Source: Hyphochytrium catenoides
Taxonomy: Eukaryota > Sar > Hyphochytriomycetes > Hyphochytriales > Hyphochytriaceae
Direction of reading: 5' to 3'
Length of the DNA stretch: 17,592 bases
Assembly (NCBI GenBank): GCA_900088475.1
Contig: FLMG01003773.1
Span: 1 to 17,592, forward strand
This document shows positions 16,471 through 17,592 of the stretch, in pieces. Made by a program: the position numbers and the translations under genes. The notes under the pieces are model-generated. The model searched no databases. It saw nothing but the letters and a program-made list of their open reading frames with translations, and was not told where the DNA came from. How positions within the stretch are numbered: position 1 is the stretch's first letter; the number at the start of each line of letters is the position of its first letter.

Positions 16471-16625
16471 GGGCAAGAGAGAGAGATCGTGGACCTTCTC
16501 CCGATGAGGCGACTTCATAGGTCTTGGTCTAAGGGCTAACAATCATGTTGCTTGCTTGGCTGAGAACATCAGCGTAATCATAACCCATCCCTGAAATAAG
16601 TAGAGCACAGCGTCTTGCGTGGTGG
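16471..16625. other. 3' flank of the helical-protein gene
   Basis: Short unique sequence between the stop codon and the CT satellites. No polyadenylation hexamer of standard type and no gene. Confidence 0.4.
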
Positions 16626-16780
16626 ACAAGCTCTCTCTCTCTCTCTCTCTCTCTCTGGCTCTCTCTCTCTCTGGCTCTCTCTCTCTGGCTCTCTCTCTCT
16701 CTCTCACACACTCTCACTCTCTCTTCCTGCCCTTCTGTCTCTCTCTCTATCTGTCACTCTTTCTCTCTCTCTCCCTCTCA
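16626..16780. repeat. CT satellite with periodic GG interruptions
   Basis: (CT)n is interrupted by GG at 16657, 16673 and 16688, giving a roughly 16-bp pattern GG(CT)n at the start of the block, followed by irregular CT-rich sequence. Frames here translate to Leu-Ser repeats and are not genes. Confidence 0.85.
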
Positions 16781-16872
16781 CTAGATCAAGCTCGTTTTCT
16801 GGGCCACGCGCCTCTCTCTCTCTTTCTAGATGAAGCTCGTCGTCTAGACCACAAGCTTCTCTCTCTCTCTTT
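16781..16872. repeat. 45-bp tandem duplication within the CT tract
   Basis: CTAGAT.AAGCTCGT starts at 16781 and again at 16826. Each is followed by TCT.G.CCAC, a GC step and (TC)nTTTCT. It is a compound minisatellite unit grown from the microsatellite. Confidence 0.65.
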
Positions 16873-17220
16873 CTCCTCTTCCTCTCTTTTTCTCTCTATA
16901 TATATATTAATGCACGGAAAGCAGCGTTGGGTCCATGACTATGTGGGAGCAATGTATATGCTGCAGACGATCTATCTGTCTCGCCCTCTCACTCTCTTCT
17001 TCTTCCTCTTTTTTCGCCGCTTCCTGCTGTCTATTTTCACTCTCTGTCTCTCTCCAAGTGAGGAGAGTCAACTTCTTTCTTGGCGCTGTTAGAGGACGAG
17101 ACAACTGATGACCGGACTGCGCTCTTTCTCGGTCAGCGTCCGTCAGCAACCGTTGCCTGCTAATAAGAAGCTGATCAGGATTAGCGGGAAGGGAAATGGA
17201 ATGGAAGCACGGCTGACCTG
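16873..17220. other. CT-rich spacer with a short unique patch
   Basis: After CT-rich sequence and a (TA)5 run near 16897-16907, positions 16910-16975 and 17085-17215 are ordinary-complexity DNA. No open frame carries recognisable features. Confidence 0.4.
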
Positions 17221-17404
17221 CTCTCTCTCTCTCTCGCTCTCTCTCTTTGTTGCTCTCTCTCTCTCTCTCGTCTAATTTCGCTGCTTCTCCCTCTCTCTCT
17301 CTTTTTCTCTCTCTCTATTTCTTATTAGTTCTCTCTCTCTCTTCCTTTCTCTCTCTCTCTCTTCTTCTTCTCTCTCTCTCTCTATTTTTGCCTCCCTCTT
17401 TCTA
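17221..17404. repeat. Interrupted CT microsatellite
   Basis: Repeated (CT)5-8 blocks are separated by TTTGTTG, GTCTAATTTCG, TTTTT and TATTTCTTATTAG. It is a long low-complexity tract. Confidence 0.85.
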
Positions 17405-17568
17405 TCTGTTAGCACAATAAGGTCATCGCCTAAGCTCTATCTCGTACTTTGAAAAGAAGTCCACACTCTGTCTGCCTCTTTCTTCTATGTTTTCATTGTT
17501 GTCTATGCTTTTGCTTAAGAAAGAAGGTCAAGATGAACTTCCTCCTGGCTGTCCCTCCTCCATATGAT

Positions 17569-17592
17569 GACTCTCTCTCTCTCTCTCTCTCT
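17569..17592. repeat. CT microsatellite running off the window end
   Basis: A pure (CT)n run reaches the last base, so its length cannot be judged. The preceding 17405-17568 holds no recognisable feature. Confidence 0.85.

Noticed and set aside
16619-17092. 157-codon Leu-Ser repeat frame
   Set aside because: Direct product of the CT microsatellite; no independent coding signal.

Overview
The window is nuclear DNA of a eukaryote, most likely an alga with a secondary (complex) plastid. The tRNA-Gln has no encoded CCA and ends in a Pol III T-run. Gene density is low and simple repeats are abundant. The two convincing protein genes both begin with a secretory signal peptide followed by transit-peptide-like sequence. 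The first also carries a twin-arginine (Tat-type) thylakoid signal, and the second has an F just after its predicted signal cleavage site. Which lineage this is (stramenopile, chromerid, haptophyte or other) cannot be settled from this sequence.

Layout. 1-430 is pyrimidine-rich with a short tandem duplication. 460-3575 is dominated by a dispersed repeat family that carries decayed protein-coding sequence: three direct copies, then two 3'-half copies facing each other in a ~0.88 kb foldback. 3590-5170 has little beyond weak basic or purine-rich ORFs. 5175-6629 is an intact, intronless-looking gene (+) for a plastid/thylakoid-targeted protein with a papain-fold domain, NCxxCA...GH...INNQRW. 6630-8170 holds a short direct repeat and coding-like but broken + strand sequence. 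8689-9905 on the minus strand is a frameshifted relative of the 5175-6629 gene, convergent with it; the residue at the catalytic His position is Gln, and a helical remnant lies upstream. 9905-11230 is unremarkable. 11227-12340 contains a CT microsatellite and a CTG/GCT satellite with a higher-order unit. 12523-12594 is tRNA-Gln(CUG), followed by an AT-rich island to about 13140. 13365-13932 is another, inverted, copy of the dispersed repeat, and 14206-14280 is a tail fragment. 14863-16470 is the second solid gene (+), an unrecognised mostly helical protein with a bipartite plastid-type presequence. 16630-17592 is CT-rich satellite DNA running off the end.

The two intact genes have similar targeting architecture and may act in the same organelle, but nothing in the sequence links them functionally. 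The most interesting points are the plastid/thylakoid-targeted papain-fold protein, whose closest recognisable motif pattern is that of bacterial papain-fold toxin/deamidase domains, its decayed inverted relative 2 kb away, and the dispersed coding repeat family with its foldback.
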